In this document: positions 26,833 through 34,803 of the stretch, piece after piece
How the letters are laid out: the number at the start of each line of letters is the position of its first letter
Position numbering within the stretch: position 1 is the first letter of the stretch
Source of the DNA: an uncultured Clostridia bacterium
GTDB lineage: Bacteria > Bacillota > Clostridia > TANB77 > CAG-508
Direction of reading: 5' to 3'
Length of the DNA stretch: 64,000 nucleotides
Assembly (NCBI GenBank): GCA_934120675.1
Contig: CAKOUU010000004.1
Location: 1-64,000 of the forward strand
The notes under the pieces: generated by a model
Told to the model about the DNA's origin: nothing
Databases searched by the model: none
The model's input: the letters and a program-made list of their open reading frames with translations, nothing else
Translations under genes and position numbers: made by a program

Positions 26833-27377
26833 AACCATACCCCCTTTTTTCTAATTCATTCTTTAATTTTTTTCGTATTCTTGATAATCTTGATTTCACT
26901 TTAATTTGTGATAATTTTAATAAACTTGATATATCTTTTATTGATTTTGACTGATAATAATAATATGTAAAAATATTTTTATCTTCTTCTTTCATTTTTG
27001 TTAGTTCATTAGTTAATATATTTATTTTTTCGTTTTCTTCTATTTTAATATGTATATCATTATTTTTTTCATATAATAAATTTTCATATTCTTCAATATT
27101 TTCATTGTTATTTTTGATATTATTTTTTCTTTTTAATATCAATTTTTTAGTTATTCCTGCTATGTATGGAGCAATCTCTTTATTAATGTCTAATTTTTCT
27201 TTGTTTTTCCATATTACAAGAAATACATCTGATGCTATTTCTTCTATGTCTTCATTATTAAATACACATCCACTATTTTTTATTATCATAAATATATATC
27301 CGTGCAAAATCATTCATTATTTTTTCCATATCAATGTTTCCATTAATAATATATTCTTTTATTTTTTTGTTTTTCAT
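26819..27377 (-). CDS. ECF sigma factor, split by a +1 shift at CGG
   Basis: From an ATG at 27375-27377 (GGAG 12 bases upstream), 25 codons read ...IDMEKIMNDFA, then CGG. As triplets the frame ends nine codons on at TAG. If CGGA (27302-27299) is one codon the chain continues YIFMIIKNSGCVFNNEDIEE and runs 159 codons to 26819: region 2 (DIEEIASDVFLVIWKNKEKL) and region 4 (EEDKNIFTYYYYQSKSIKDI; KLSQIKVKSRLSRIRKKLK). The total is 185 residues, normal for ECF sigma factors. The frame is otherwise intact and its stop overlaps the partner gene. An in-frame ATG at 27313 would make a shorter form missing the first helix. Confidence 0.82.
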
Positions 27378-27470
27378 TTTGCTTTAGAGCTCCTTTTTAG
27401 ATATCTATTTATATATTACCATTTTTTTGAAAAAGGTAACATTATTTTTTAATTAAATATTTTATAAAAA

Positions 27471-27490
27471 AAAGAGCCTTTGAGGCTCAA
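27471..27490 (-). terminator. Terminator of small membrane-protein gene
   Basis: GAGCC (27474-27478) pairs with GGCTC (27483-27487), followed on the minus strand by TTTTTTTT, 57 bases after the stop at 27547. Confidence 0.85.
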
Positions 27491-27546
27491 TATCAAAAAA
27501 ATATTTATATAATAAATAAAAATTTATTTATATTTGTTATTCATCA

Positions 27547-27774
27547 TTATTTTCCTTCTTCTGAAAATAAGAAATTACCATCTAAATTATTATCATTATT
27601 TTTTAATTCATCTAATTCTTTATATAAATTAGAAGTTACTTCACATTGATTCAAGAAGTCATTTAAATTTTTCTTTGCTTTGGCTCTCATGTCCAAGTAT
27701 AGAATAGACATTATTATTAAAGCAATAATCAATACAATTATTATCCCTCCAAAAACTTTATTTGACTTATTCAT
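27547..27774 (-). CDS. Small single-helix membrane protein, 75 residues
   Basis: ATG with GAAGGGGG 9 bases upstream. A helix at about residues 7-26 (VFGGIIIVLIIALIIMSIL) is followed by an acidic, Asn-rich coiled tail. No family recognised. It has its own terminator. Confidence 0.6.
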   Translation of the reverse strand: MNKSNKVFGGIIIVLIIALIIMSILYLDMRAKAKKNLNDFLNQCEVTSNLYKELDELKNNDNNLDGNFLFSEEGK

Positions 27775-27882
27775 AATTCCAAAAATCCCCCTTCTTTATT
27801 TTTCATAAATCGTTTTTAATATATCATTACTTAATAATATTTGCAAGATGCCAAACATGCAATTATAATCTACATTTCTATT

Positions 27883-28311
27883 TTATTTAATAAATTCAAT
27901 AAAATAATAATCAGTAAAATCCTTTACTTTTTTTAGTTCATCAAATTCTAATATAAAATTTCTTTCTGATTTAAATATACTATCTTCGCAATGAGTAATG
28001 TAACAAATAGGTGTACTACTATTTTCAATATGGCTTGAAAATGTTAAGTTTTGTTTTTTAAATTCCTGATTTAATTGCTCTATTGGCATTTTTGCCTTCA
28101 CAACCAAAACTACACGATATGTTGAATATTCTCCATTACCTCCCGAATCTCCTATTCCACTTTTTATTGTAACTTTTTCAATTCCTTCTGGTAATATAAA
28201 ACTGGAAATTTCTTTTTCAAATTTTTTTAATCCTGTATTTGAATATAACCAATAACAAATAAATATCATTATAATTATAAATAAAATTGTTAATATAATC
28301 TTTTTTTTCAT
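27883..28311 (-). CDS. Membrane-anchored protein of unknown function
   Basis: 142 residues from the ATG at 28309-28311 (another in-frame ATG lies 9 bases upstream; AGAAGG is too close to that one and slightly far from this). An N-terminal helix (KKKIILTILFIIIMIFICYW) is followed by ~115 external residues with alternating strands (VTIKSGIGDSGGNGEYSTYR; VVLVVKAKMP). No family recognised. Confidence 0.6.
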   Translation of the reverse strand: MKKKIILTILFIIIMIFICYWLYSNTGLKKFEKEISSFILPEGIEKVTIKSGIGDSGGNGEYSTYRVVLVVKAKMPIEQLNQEFKKQNLTFSSHIENSSTPICYITHCEDSIFKSERNFILEFDELKKVKDFTDYYFIEFIK

Positions 28312-28359
28312 AAAATACATTTTCCTTCTAAAATACTATTTTTTAATAATTTACTAATT

Positions 28360-28665
28360 TTAAAATTGTTTTTTCTTTCTTATACCAACATATATAGTAA
28401 AAGCAATTGTTGCCAAACTTATAAATATAGAAATTTTAAATATATAATCATAGTTAAATGTATTATTATATAAATATTCTTCTATGTAATAATGTTGTTC
28501 AGTAGTATATAAATTAACAGATTTGCTTTTACCATCACTATAATAAAAATTCAAACTTTCATAATCCCACAATCCTTGCCCACATAATTCAATTTTAATA
28601 ACAATATTTAGATTGTTTCTGAAATATTTCCGTTATTATCATAGTAATCTCCTATTTTGCTTATT
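28360..28665 (-). pseudogene. Remnant of a membrane protein, frame broken
   Basis: The downstream part is open (VIKIELCGQGLWDYESLNFY ... IRKKKQF) with a C-terminal helix at the end. Directly upstream a different frame reads KIGDYYDNNGNISETI and then stops at 28602, so a one-base change near 28600 separates them. No convincing start joins them: the only ribosome binding site (AGGAG before the ATG at 28642) leads into a third frame. A TTG at 28572 could start a 70-residue product. Confidence 0.45.
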
Positions 28666-28673
28666 ATTTGCTT

Positions 28674-29000
28674 TTATTTTGTTAGTTGATAACTTTGTTC
28701 TATCAATTCTTTTACTAATGTTTTGTCCACTTTTTCATCTACAATAATCGTATTCCAATGTTCTTTGTTCATGTGATAAGCAGGTATTATATAATCATAA
28801 GTATTTCTTAATATGTCAGAATAATCTGGATTTGTTTTCACATTAATATATAACTTATCATTAACGTTCATAATTAGAACAAACCATTTGTTATTTTTAA
28901 TATGTTTCATTGTTACTGATTCAAAATCATTTGGAAATGGACAGTCTTTATATGTATCTTCTAATGTCAAACAATACTTTATTATTTCTTCTTTATTCAT
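28674..29000 (-). CDS. MmcQ/YjbR-family protein
   Basis: 108 residues. The family pattern is clear: EEIIKYCLTLEDTYKDCPF near the N-terminus, KWFVLIMNVNDKLYINVKT (about residues 38-56), then AYHMNKEHWNTIIVDE (about 74-89). YjbR has a double-wing fold thought to bind DNA; its physiological role is unclear. A SigA-type promoter sits about 100 bases upstream. Confidence 0.92.
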   Translation of the reverse strand: MNKEEIIKYCLTLEDTYKDCPFPNDFESVTMKHIKNNKWFVLIMNVNDKLYINVKTNPDYSDILRNTYDYIIPAYHMNKEHWNTIIVDEKVDKTLVKELIEQSYQLTK

Positions 29001-29066
29001 ATCTACATCCTTTTAATATATTTTTATTTATTTTAATACTTCTATGATATAAGACTTTTATGACTT

Positions 29067-29159
29067 CTAGTACTTAACTATCTTCCTTGTTTTTAACATT
29101 ATAGCATAAAACATGAATATAGCAAAATATTTTTTTAATTTTTCTAATATTTTATTCAT
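29067..29159 (-). CDS. Possible 30-residue peptide upstream of yjbR
   Basis: ATG at 29157-29159 with GAGGTG 6 bases upstream; product MNKILEKLKKYFAIFMFYAI followed by MLKTRKIVKY, a basic amphipathic helix. The promoter for the next gene overlaps it, so this may be chance. Confidence 0.3.
   Translation of the reverse strand: MNKILEKLKKYFAIFMFYAIMLKTRKIVKY
29098..29125 (-). promoter_or_regulatory. SigA-type promoter for the MmcQ/YjbR gene
   Basis: TTGCTA (29120-29125) and TATAAT (29098-29103) on the minus strand, spacer 16. Confidence 0.6.
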
Positions 29160-29225
29160 CTTTTCACCTCATACTTTATTTTAAAGAGTGCGATATCAAA
29201 AACAAAGTTGAGAAAAAATTTGAGA

Positions 29226-29258
29226 TAAAAAATAGCACTAGTTTTTAATTCTAGTACT
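29226..29258 (-). terminator. Terminator of the small-gene row
   Basis: AGTACTAG/CTAGTGCT stem (29234-29241 with 29251-29258, one G-U pair) and a T run on the minus strand (29226-29232). Confidence 0.75.
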
Positions 29259-29300
29259 ATATGAATCCTTATTAAATATGAACTTTTATTTACTTATTTG

Positions 29301-29378
29301 CTAGCTAGTAAAGAAAAAGGAATTATATATTGACAATCCCCTTTTCAAAAAAATCAATCAGAAATATTCTCTTTTCAT
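29301..29378 (-). pseudogene. Small peptide ORF interrupted by TGA
   Basis: ATG at 29376-29378 with AAGGAGGT 6 bases upstream gives MKREYF, then TGA (29358-29360), then LIFLKRGLSIYNSFFFTS and TAG. With TGA as Trp it would be a 25-residue basic hydrophobic peptide. The upstream 29 bases repeat the leader at 30044-30072. Confidence 0.3.
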
Positions 29379-29386
29379 TTGTTTTA

Positions 29387-29415
29387 CCTCCTTAACTAAT
29401 TAGTTTACGAGTTAC
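29387..29415 (-). repeat. Leader repeat copy 1, palindromic AACTAATTAGTT
   Basis: 29 bases ending in the ribosome binding site, matching 30044-30072 with two changes. The core AACTAATTAGTT is a perfect 12-bp palindrome directly before AAGGAGG. Confidence 0.75.
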
Positions 29416-29452
29416 ACGCTAAATGAATACGTTTTATTTTGCATCTGCTATG

Positions 29453-29632
29453 TTATTTTACTGAACCAGTATCACAATTAGAAGAGTTATCCATGAAAAA
29501 ATAATCTGATATATTTGTATGTACATAGATTCTTCTTAACTCATCTACCGAATAGTCACTACCTGTAAATTTTTTTCATAATTCAGCTGAAATTTCAGCA
29601 AGTATTTTATTATTACTTAACTCTTTATTCAT
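29453..29632 (-). pseudogene. 59-residue ORF interrupted by TGA at codon 19
   Basis: ATG at 29630-29632 with AAGGAAT upstream reads MNKELSNNKILAEISAEL, then TGA (29576-29578), then KKFTGSDYSVDELRRIYVHT and on to TAA at 29453. The frame is open on both sides and Trp would fit (AEL-W-KKF). Conserved genes here do use TGA as stop (for example 36703 and 43397), so this is a broken gene unless there is local read-through. Confidence 0.4.
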
Positions 29633-29754
29633 TTAATATTCCTTCTTAAAAATATTTATTTTTAAAGTTACATCTATATAAAAACTTGCACCTGGCAAGA
29701 TTGAAAAAGTATGCACATATTCTATCACAAATTTATGTATAATTCAAGACAGAA

Positions 29755-29785
29755 GAAAAGAAGTCCGTCGAAACGAACTCCTTGC
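29755..29785 (-). terminator. Terminator of the EF-hand-tailed gene
   Basis: GGAGTTCGT and ACGGACTTC pair around TTCG, followed on the minus strand by TTTTCTTCT, shortly after the stop at 29799. Confidence 0.75.
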
Positions 29786-29798
29786 TTTACTTTTTCTC

Positions 29799-30035
29799 TT
29801 ATTCATCACCATCAATAAATCCATCACCAGTATGATCTACTGGTGGAGCAAAGTATGACTGATAAATAATTCTAGCATCTACACTTTTTGCTTCAGATAA
29901 ATGTTTTTCAAGTGATTCTAGTTTTCTTTCTGCCTCAATCCGTTTTTTTCTTTCAATTGAACGATCAACTAAAAGATATGCAATATCTAACATAAGAACT
30001 ATTACTATAAATGTTCCTGCTAATGTAGAGCCCAT
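29799..30035 (-). CDS. Small membrane protein with coiled coil and EF-hand-like tail
   Basis: 78 residues, ATG with GGAGGAAG 6 bases upstream. One helix (about residues 3-23), a charged coiled coil (ERKKRIEAERKLESLEKHL), then a tail DHTGDGFIDGDE that matches the 12-residue calcium loop of EF hands and dockerins. One loop alone usually does not fold as a pair. It is 17 bases downstream of the 60-residue gene, after a shared leader repeat. Codon 31 is an in-frame CGG read as Arg (KKRIEA); as four bases the frame would soon stop. CGT, CTT and GAG use also differs from the core genes. Likely transferred. Confidence 0.6.
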   Translation of the reverse strand: MGSTLAGTFIVIVLMLDIAYLLVDRSIERKKRIEAERKLESLEKHLSEAKSVDARIIYQSYFAPPVDHTGDGFIDGDE

Positions 30036-30043
30036 AATATCTT

Positions 30044-30072
30044 CCTCCTTAACTAATTAGTTTGTGAGTTAC
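30044..30072 (-). repeat. Leader repeat copy 2, palindromic AACTAATTAGTT
   Basis: Second copy of the 29-base leader (see 29387-29415). It spans the end of the 60-residue gene and the ribosome binding site of the next. Confidence 0.75.
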
Positions 30073-30235
30073 TTTTGTAGGGTAAAATACATTTTTCAAA
30101 TTTCAACTTATCAATACTGATTTCTTGTTTATTTTTAAACTTTAAAATGTTATACACATTATTATATATAACAGCAGATATTGATAATAAACATAGTACA
30201 AAAATCATAAAAAAAGAAAATATTGAAAATAACAT
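30053..30235 (-). CDS. Small single-helix membrane protein, 60 residues
   Basis: ATG at 30233-30235 with AGGAGG upstream. A long helix (FSIFSFFMIFVLCLLSISAV) is followed by a basic tail KFKNKQEISIDKLKFEK. It lies in the row of small genes between 29.8 and 31.0 kb, all on the minus strand with strong ribosome binding sites. No family recognised. Confidence 0.5.
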   Translation of the reverse strand: MLFSIFSFFMIFVLCLLSISAVIYNNVYNILKFKNKQEISIDKLKFEKCILPYKSNSQTN

Positions 30236-30270
30236 GCTATCCTCCTAGAAAAATATTTATGAATTATTTT

Positions 30271-30462
30271 TTAATTACTATAATATATATTGTCTTTTAA
30301 ATTATCACGTCCTACATTAAAATCAGAATTATTTTGTCTAGTTTTTTCTTTAATAGATCTATCTAGTTCTTCCATTTTAGCAGATGATACTTTGATTTTT
30401 GCTTTAGGTTCTGTATGTGTTGTTGCTGACATATAGTTTAGTTTTACCTTTTTTAGAGCCAT
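30271..30462 (-). CDS. Small basic soluble protein, 63 residues
   Basis: ATG at 30460-30462 with AAGGGAG 6 bases upstream. Polar, Lys/Ser/Asn-rich (KKVKLNYMSATTHTEPKAK; MEELDRSIKEKTRQNN), no helix for the membrane. No family recognised. Part of the small-gene row. Confidence 0.5.
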   Translation of the reverse strand: MALKKVKLNYMSATTHTEPKAKIKVSSAKMEELDRSIKEKTRQNNSDFNVGRDNLKDNIYYSN

Positions 30463-30693
30463 AAAATTTCTCCCTTAAAATATTTATTTTGATGTCTATA
30501 AGTTTCTCTATGTAAACTCCAAAAGGAGATTATAAAAATTGAATTATGTGAATTATATCACGATTTTGCTGGAAAGTAAAGGAAAATCCAGTTATTTTCA
30601 ATAGCACATTTGTATTTTACATAATTTTGTATTATACTATAATTAGTTTTTTGTAGTTTTAACCTTTTTTCACTCAAAGTAAATCATCAAAGT

Positions 30694-30734
30694 AAAAAAT
30701 AAAAACTCTAATCAGCATTTGCTAGGTTAGAGTT
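30694..30734 (-). terminator. Terminator of the 80-residue gene
   Basis: AACTCTAA and TTAGAGTT arms (30704-30711 with 30727-30734) followed on the minus strand by TTTTTATTTTTT, directly after the stop at 30746. Confidence 0.85.
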
Positions 30735-30745
30735 CTTCTTTGCTT

Positions 30746-30988
30746 TTACTTCAAAATCCTCACAGCATATAATGGATTTACTTCTGATACTGCAATTATA
30801 AATTGAACTATATTGGACGAATCTTCATTATCAGAAACTGAAAAAGTAATCATCTGTGTGAATTCTTTTTCGTTCTTATCTAAAAATAATTTTCTTTTTC
30901 CAAAATATTTCTCTGTTATTGCAAACATCACTTCTACCATTCCATTATGAACATTTTCTCCATCTCTCCGTAAAATACAAATTTTCAT
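30746..30988 (-). CDS. Orphan 80-residue soluble protein with foreign-looking codon use
   Basis: ATG at 30986-30988 with GGAGGT 6 bases upstream and its own terminator. Mixed strands and helices (MVEVMFAITEKYFGKRKLFL; FTQMITFSVSDNEDSSN). No family recognised. Codons GTG, AGG, TTG, CAG and TCG are used more than in neighbours, and codon 7 is an in-frame CGG read as Arg (ILRRDG). With CGGA as one codon the frame would close after about a dozen codons. A transferred gene is likely. Confidence 0.6.
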   Translation of the reverse strand: MKICILRRDGENVHNGMVEVMFAITEKYFGKRKLFLDKNEKEFTQMITFSVSDNEDSSNIVQFIIAVSEVNPLYAVRILK

Positions 30989-31109
30989 CTTAATACCTCC
31001 ATTTTAGTTAAAACATTTTGGTTATTTGTTACTACTATTATGTGATATTACACATCTACATATATTATATCAATTTTTATATACTATTTCATTTGTAATT
31101 TCTTCCAAA

Positions 31110-32357
31110 TTATATTTTGTTAAATTTCAAATCTTCTGATTTAGTATCAGTAAATTCTAACATTTCTAATCCTTTAATGACATACTCATTTTTCATAAAA
31201 TATTTCCATATAGTTTCATTTAAATAATTTTCTATCATTAACATTCCTATTCCTTTATCAATTCCTATGTATTCTCTTGCAAACCAGTCTTTTTCTCCTT
31301 CTAAATTAAAACCATCTTTAAAACCGTAGTTTCCCCATAATTTTCTAAATGTATTATAATAATATTCAATAGCTTGTATGCTTTCTTTAGGTGTAAATAC
31401 TATTGAGCCAATTGCACCACATGGAGATATTGTTCCATCGTTTTCTATTTCTAAATTGGTATCACATGGTTCAGCTCCTGGTCCTATATAACCTTTAGGA
31501 GAAAGACAAGCAGTTAATCCCCAGGAATTTTCTCCATAAGTTTTAAATTTGCTCTTATTATCTATACAATATTCTCTATTTGCTTTTGTCGCTTTTATTG
31601 AATTTTCAAACCAATTAACTCCATTAATATCTGTTAAATTTCTAAAATCAATCCATGCATGTGAATATTGATATGTAAATAATGTTCCACAATATGTATA
31701 TATTATATCCTTTATATCTTTATAATCTTTCTTTTTTCTATTAAATTCATAATACATACTTTTATCTATTGGATATGTTGGTGAACTAACTCCTAATACA
31801 TACATCATTAATTGTTCAGCATATCCATCCCATTGTCCCCAAAATCCTTTTTCAGGTTTATATCCCATATAAAATAAATTGTTTGTTTTGTTTCTATACC
31901 AATTCCAATTTATTTTTTTATATAAGATATATGCTTTATTTTTTACTTCTTTTCCGAAATATTCACCTGCAGTTATAGCACCACATATAAAAATTGCTGT
32001 ATCTATTATTGATATTTCACAATTCCATTCTCTTTTCCCTGTTTGCATATTTACAAAATGATAATAAAATCCATTTTTTCCTTCTACGTTATTTATAAAG
32101 GTTTCTAGTGTTCTGTTTACTCTATCATAAGCCTTTTTATATTTTATCCAATTATGTTCTACTCCGATAACTAATGCTGCTAAACCATATCCTACTGATG
32201 CTATACTTGCTATATTATCAGCTAAAATTGTTTTATCTTTTATTAGTCCATAGCCTTTGCTTTTTTTATCTGTATTTGCTTCTTTAATAAAAAAATTATA
32301 GCTTTTCTTTAATTCCTTATATAATATGTCTTTTCCATATTTTTTTATTGTTCTCAT
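31110..32357 (-). CDS. Glucoamylase-like (alpha/alpha-barrel) glycoside hydrolase
   Basis: 415 residues, no signal peptide. The pattern fits the glucoamylase-like domain (PF10091) found in GH144-type beta-1,2-glucan enzymes and cyclic glucan synthases: NGFYYHFVNMQTGKR (about residue 95), FWGQWDGYAEQLMMYVLG (about 172), SHAWIDFRNL, WGLTACLSPKGY, CGAIGSIVFTPKESIQA and a final WFAREYIGIDKGIGMLMIEN (about 360). The aromatic barrel and acidic residues are preserved. It is last in the 31-41 kb operon, 104 bases after the truncated HAD gene. Substrate cannot be told from sequence. Confidence 0.8.
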   Translation of the reverse strand: MRTIKKYGKDILYKELKKSYNFFIKEANTDKKSKGYGLIKDKTILADNIASIASVGYGLAALVIGVEHNWIKYKKAYDRVNRTLETFINNVEGKNGFYYHFVNMQTGKREWNCEISIIDTAIFICGAITAGEYFGKEVKNKAYILYKKINWNWYRNKTNNLFYMGYKPEKGFWGQWDGYAEQLMMYVLGVSSPTYPIDKSMYYEFNRKKKDYKDIKDIIYTYCGTLFTYQYSHAWIDFRNLTDINGVNWFENSIKATKANREYCIDNKSKFKTYGENSWGLTACLSPKGYIGPGAEPCDTNLEIENDGTISPCGAIGSIVFTPKESIQAIEYYYNTFRKLWGNYGFKDGFNLEGEKDWFAREYIGIDKGIGMLMIENYLNETIWKYFMKNEYVIKGLEMLEFTDTKSEDLKFNKI

Positions 32358-32461
32358 AAATTATTGCACCTCTTAAATAGATTATACATTATTTGGAAGT
32401 ATATGTTCAACAGGTATTTTTTTACAAATTTAACTAAAAATAGATAGCATTTAATTATTTG

Positions 32462-32980
32462 CTATCTATCACTGCTACCATATTTTGCTAACTTGCTACA
32501 TAGTCTTTTATTAATAAATATTTCTATAATACTTAATCCTAATAAAATAAATTCTATTACAATTAGTTCATATCTCATCAATATTAATGTAAAAATAGCA
32601 CTTAATATTAATGTTCCTAATCTTCTATAAACTTCAATTTTTATTATAATTTCTTGTTCATTATTTATTTTTGATTCATAATATAAAAATGCCGTTCCTA
32701 ATACCAATACACAATATATTTTTACACCCTTTGTTTCAAATGTTTTAATCAAATTTTGTAATGAATCGGATATTAAACACGGTTCAATAGTCTCATAAAA
32801 AGATTCTGGATTTAGATAAGCATTTAAGTAATAATTTAAAAGATTTTCTTCATTTTCATTACGATGTTTTAAATAATCTTTATCTTTATGAATAGCTAGT
32901 GTGTCATCAAAATCAAAAATTGCAACTTTTATACTACTTAAATCTATTTTTTTATTTTCCAATTGTTTCAATTCTTTCAT
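32462..32980 (-). pseudogene. Chimera: HAD N-terminus joined to a membrane fragment
   Basis: 172 residues, open throughout. Residues 1-90 start a HAD phosphatase (VAIFDFDDTLAIHKDKDYLK, nucleophile Asp24 by count; LIKTFETKGVKIYC, expected to lead to motif II). Then the chain switches to VLVLGTAFLYYESKI and three hydrophobic helices, without HAD motifs III and IV. This looks like an in-frame deletion joining two genes. Catalysis is not expected. It lies inside the nucleotidase/transport operon and may be decayed family member number four. Confidence 0.6.
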
Positions 32981-33019
32981 TTTTTATTTTAATAAAATAA
33001 TACTTCTACAAATTTTCAT

Positions 33020-34192
33020 TTATTTTTCCCTTTTTCTTAAATATATCATATAATAAGCTATACTTATTTGGAATATCATAAATAAAGCAGATAATCCAAA
33101 CATATATCTTAATCCTATCTCATACATTATACCACAAAGGAATACACCTATTGCTTCTCCTAAAAACCTTATTATATGGCATATATTTGAAAAACTTAAC
33201 TGATATTTATTTTCTAATCTGTTAATATATACAGCATCACAAATATTTTCATATGCTGTTGAAATAAATATAGACCAAGTAATTGCAATTAATGTAATCA
33301 TTATACTATTTGATATAAATGCTATTACATATCCTAAAAATCTTATTCCAAATTTTATTGTTACAGTTAAATAATCATTTTTAGGTGTTAAGTATTTTAA
33401 TGCTATAATTCCAAAAACATCTGCTAGTAGTCCAATAATTAATAAGTAATTAGTCGCTACACTATCACTAAATTGAAAATAATTTGTAAGTGTAAGCATT
33501 TTTAGTCCAAGAGCTGTTGACATTGCAATTGTTCCGATTAGTGTATAAATCAAATACAATATTAAAAGCTTGTCTTTAAAAATATATTTTGATGAAATTT
33601 CTTTATATTCTTCTATATTAGCAAAATTAGTGACTTTTATATTTAATAATACCAATAACGAAAATAGTAAAAAAATATTTGCTATAAGTAAACATGCATT
33701 ATAATTTACAAATAATCCTGCTATACTTTTACCTATAAATACTCCTCCAAATAAAATTCCAATATCTCTAAATAAATATTCTGTTAATCTTCTTTTACTA
33801 TATATTGTTCCTGTTTTTACAATAGTTGTTATTAATGGGTAAATACTTGTGATTATTATATATTCTGTTACAATATCTATTATTATTGATAATCTAATTA
33901 GTTCTACTGAACTTGTCCTATTTAAAAAATATAACCAAAACATATTTACTAATTTTACTAATAACACTATTACCAATGTATTTTTTAATCTATCTAGTTT
34001 TACGTATTTTCCTATTAAGCCAATAATTATAACACTTATAAATGTTCCTATACTTAATATATTGCTTATATTAGTAACAGCAAAATTATTATCTTGTAGC
34101 CATAGTTGTCTAAAATTTCCCCATAGTCCAACTGATATACTAAAAAAAGCTAACATTATTAATATTTGATTTTCATTTTTTATTTTTTTCAT
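33020..34192 (-). CDS. Major facilitator superfamily transporter
   Basis: 390 residues, about 12 helices with a central cytoplasmic loop near residue 195-205 (NFANIEEYKEISSKYIFKDK). The N-terminal half begins ILIMLAFFSISVGLWGNFRQ; the loop 2-3 motif is degenerate (GKYVKLDRLKNT). Substrate unknown. It is 3 bases from the upstream HAD gene, so it belongs to the 31-41 kb operon and probably moves a nucleoside or related compound; that is inference. Confidence 0.75.
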   Translation of the reverse strand: MKKIKNENQILIMLAFFSISVGLWGNFRQLWLQDNNFAVTNISNILSIGTFISVIIIGLIGKYVKLDRLKNTLVIVLLVKLVNMFWLYFLNRTSSVELIRLSIIIDIVTEYIIITSIYPLITTIVKTGTIYSKRRLTEYLFRDIGILFGGVFIGKSIAGLFVNYNACLLIANIFLLFSLLVLLNIKVTNFANIEEYKEISSKYIFKDKLLILYLIYTLIGTIAMSTALGLKMLTLTNYFQFSDSVATNYLLIIGLLADVFGIIALKYLTPKNDYLTVTIKFGIRFLGYVIAFISNSIMITLIAITWSIFISTAYENICDAVYINRLENKYQLSFSNICHIIRFLGEAIGVFLCGIMYEIGLRYMFGLSALFMIFQISIAYYMIYLRKREK

Positions 34193-34195
34193 TTG

Positions 34196-34783
34196 CTACT
34201 CCATTTCGTTTATGTAATTATATATCTCTTTCCAATTATAAAATGTTTTTATTTCGTTGTTACTATTTTTTTCATTACTAATCATAATTGCTTCAATTCC
34301 GCAATTATATACGCATGAGCAATTACTTATACTATCATCAATTAATAAGTCTATATTATTTTCTACGCATACTTTTGCTTTATCTCTAGCATTAACAATT
34401 AATTTATCAAAATATATAGAATTTTCATTTAGCCAAGTTTCACTTTGAATATATGGATCTTTATGAAATTCAGAATCTCTTGCAGTTATAATATATATTT
34501 CATGACCCTCTTTATGTAATTTTCTTATTATATCAGCACAATCATTTCTTGGAAGTGCATTGTTAGTAATTTCTTCTTGTATAGTTCCTAAAAAATATTT
34601 TAATTCATCATAACTAAAATCAAATAATTTCTGATATATGTTACCATTATTATATATATCTACTATCTTATGATTCTTATTTTCTACATTTTTATTAAGA
34701 CTAATTGCATATTCTTTTGCAGCATTTGTTAATTTGTCTTTTATATCTGTTAAAGTATCATCTATATCTATCCCTATTCTCAT
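34196..34783 (-). CDS. HAD superfamily, 5'-nucleotidase-like protein
   Basis: 195 residues. Motif I MRIGIDIDDTLTDIKDK (nucleophile Asp6, acid/base Asp8), motif II HEIYIITARDSEFH (about residue 93), the Lys region DKLIVNARDKAKVCVEN and motif III IDLLIDDSISNC (about 140) are all present, as in NT5C-type deoxynucleotidases (PF06941). It is one of three intact paralogues in this operon. Start: ATG with AGGAG upstream. Confidence 0.85.
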   Translation of the reverse strand: MRIGIDIDDTLTDIKDKLTNAAKEYAISLNKNVENKNHKIVDIYNNGNIYQKLFDFSYDELKYFLGTIQEEITNNALPRNDCADIIRKLHKEGHEIYIITARDSEFHKDPYIQSETWLNENSIYFDKLIVNARDKAKVCVENNIDLLIDDSISNCSCVYNCGIEAIMISNEKNSNNEIKTFYNWKEIYNYINEME

Positions 34784-34803
34784 TTATTTACTCCTAATTT
34801 TTA

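Noticed and set aside
28600..28642. A further frame change near an ACGG in the membrane-protein remnant at 28360-28665
   Set aside because: Removing the C would join a good ribosome binding site to the downstream frame, but the CGG is not in the frame of the upstream ATG, and another frame with protein-like sequence is also present. It does not fit the CGGN rule and is treated as a plain decayed gene.
29301..29632. Genome-wide TGA = Trp code
   Set aside because: The genes ending at 36703 and 43397 use TGA as their stop in overlapping operon joints, so TGA is a normal stop here.
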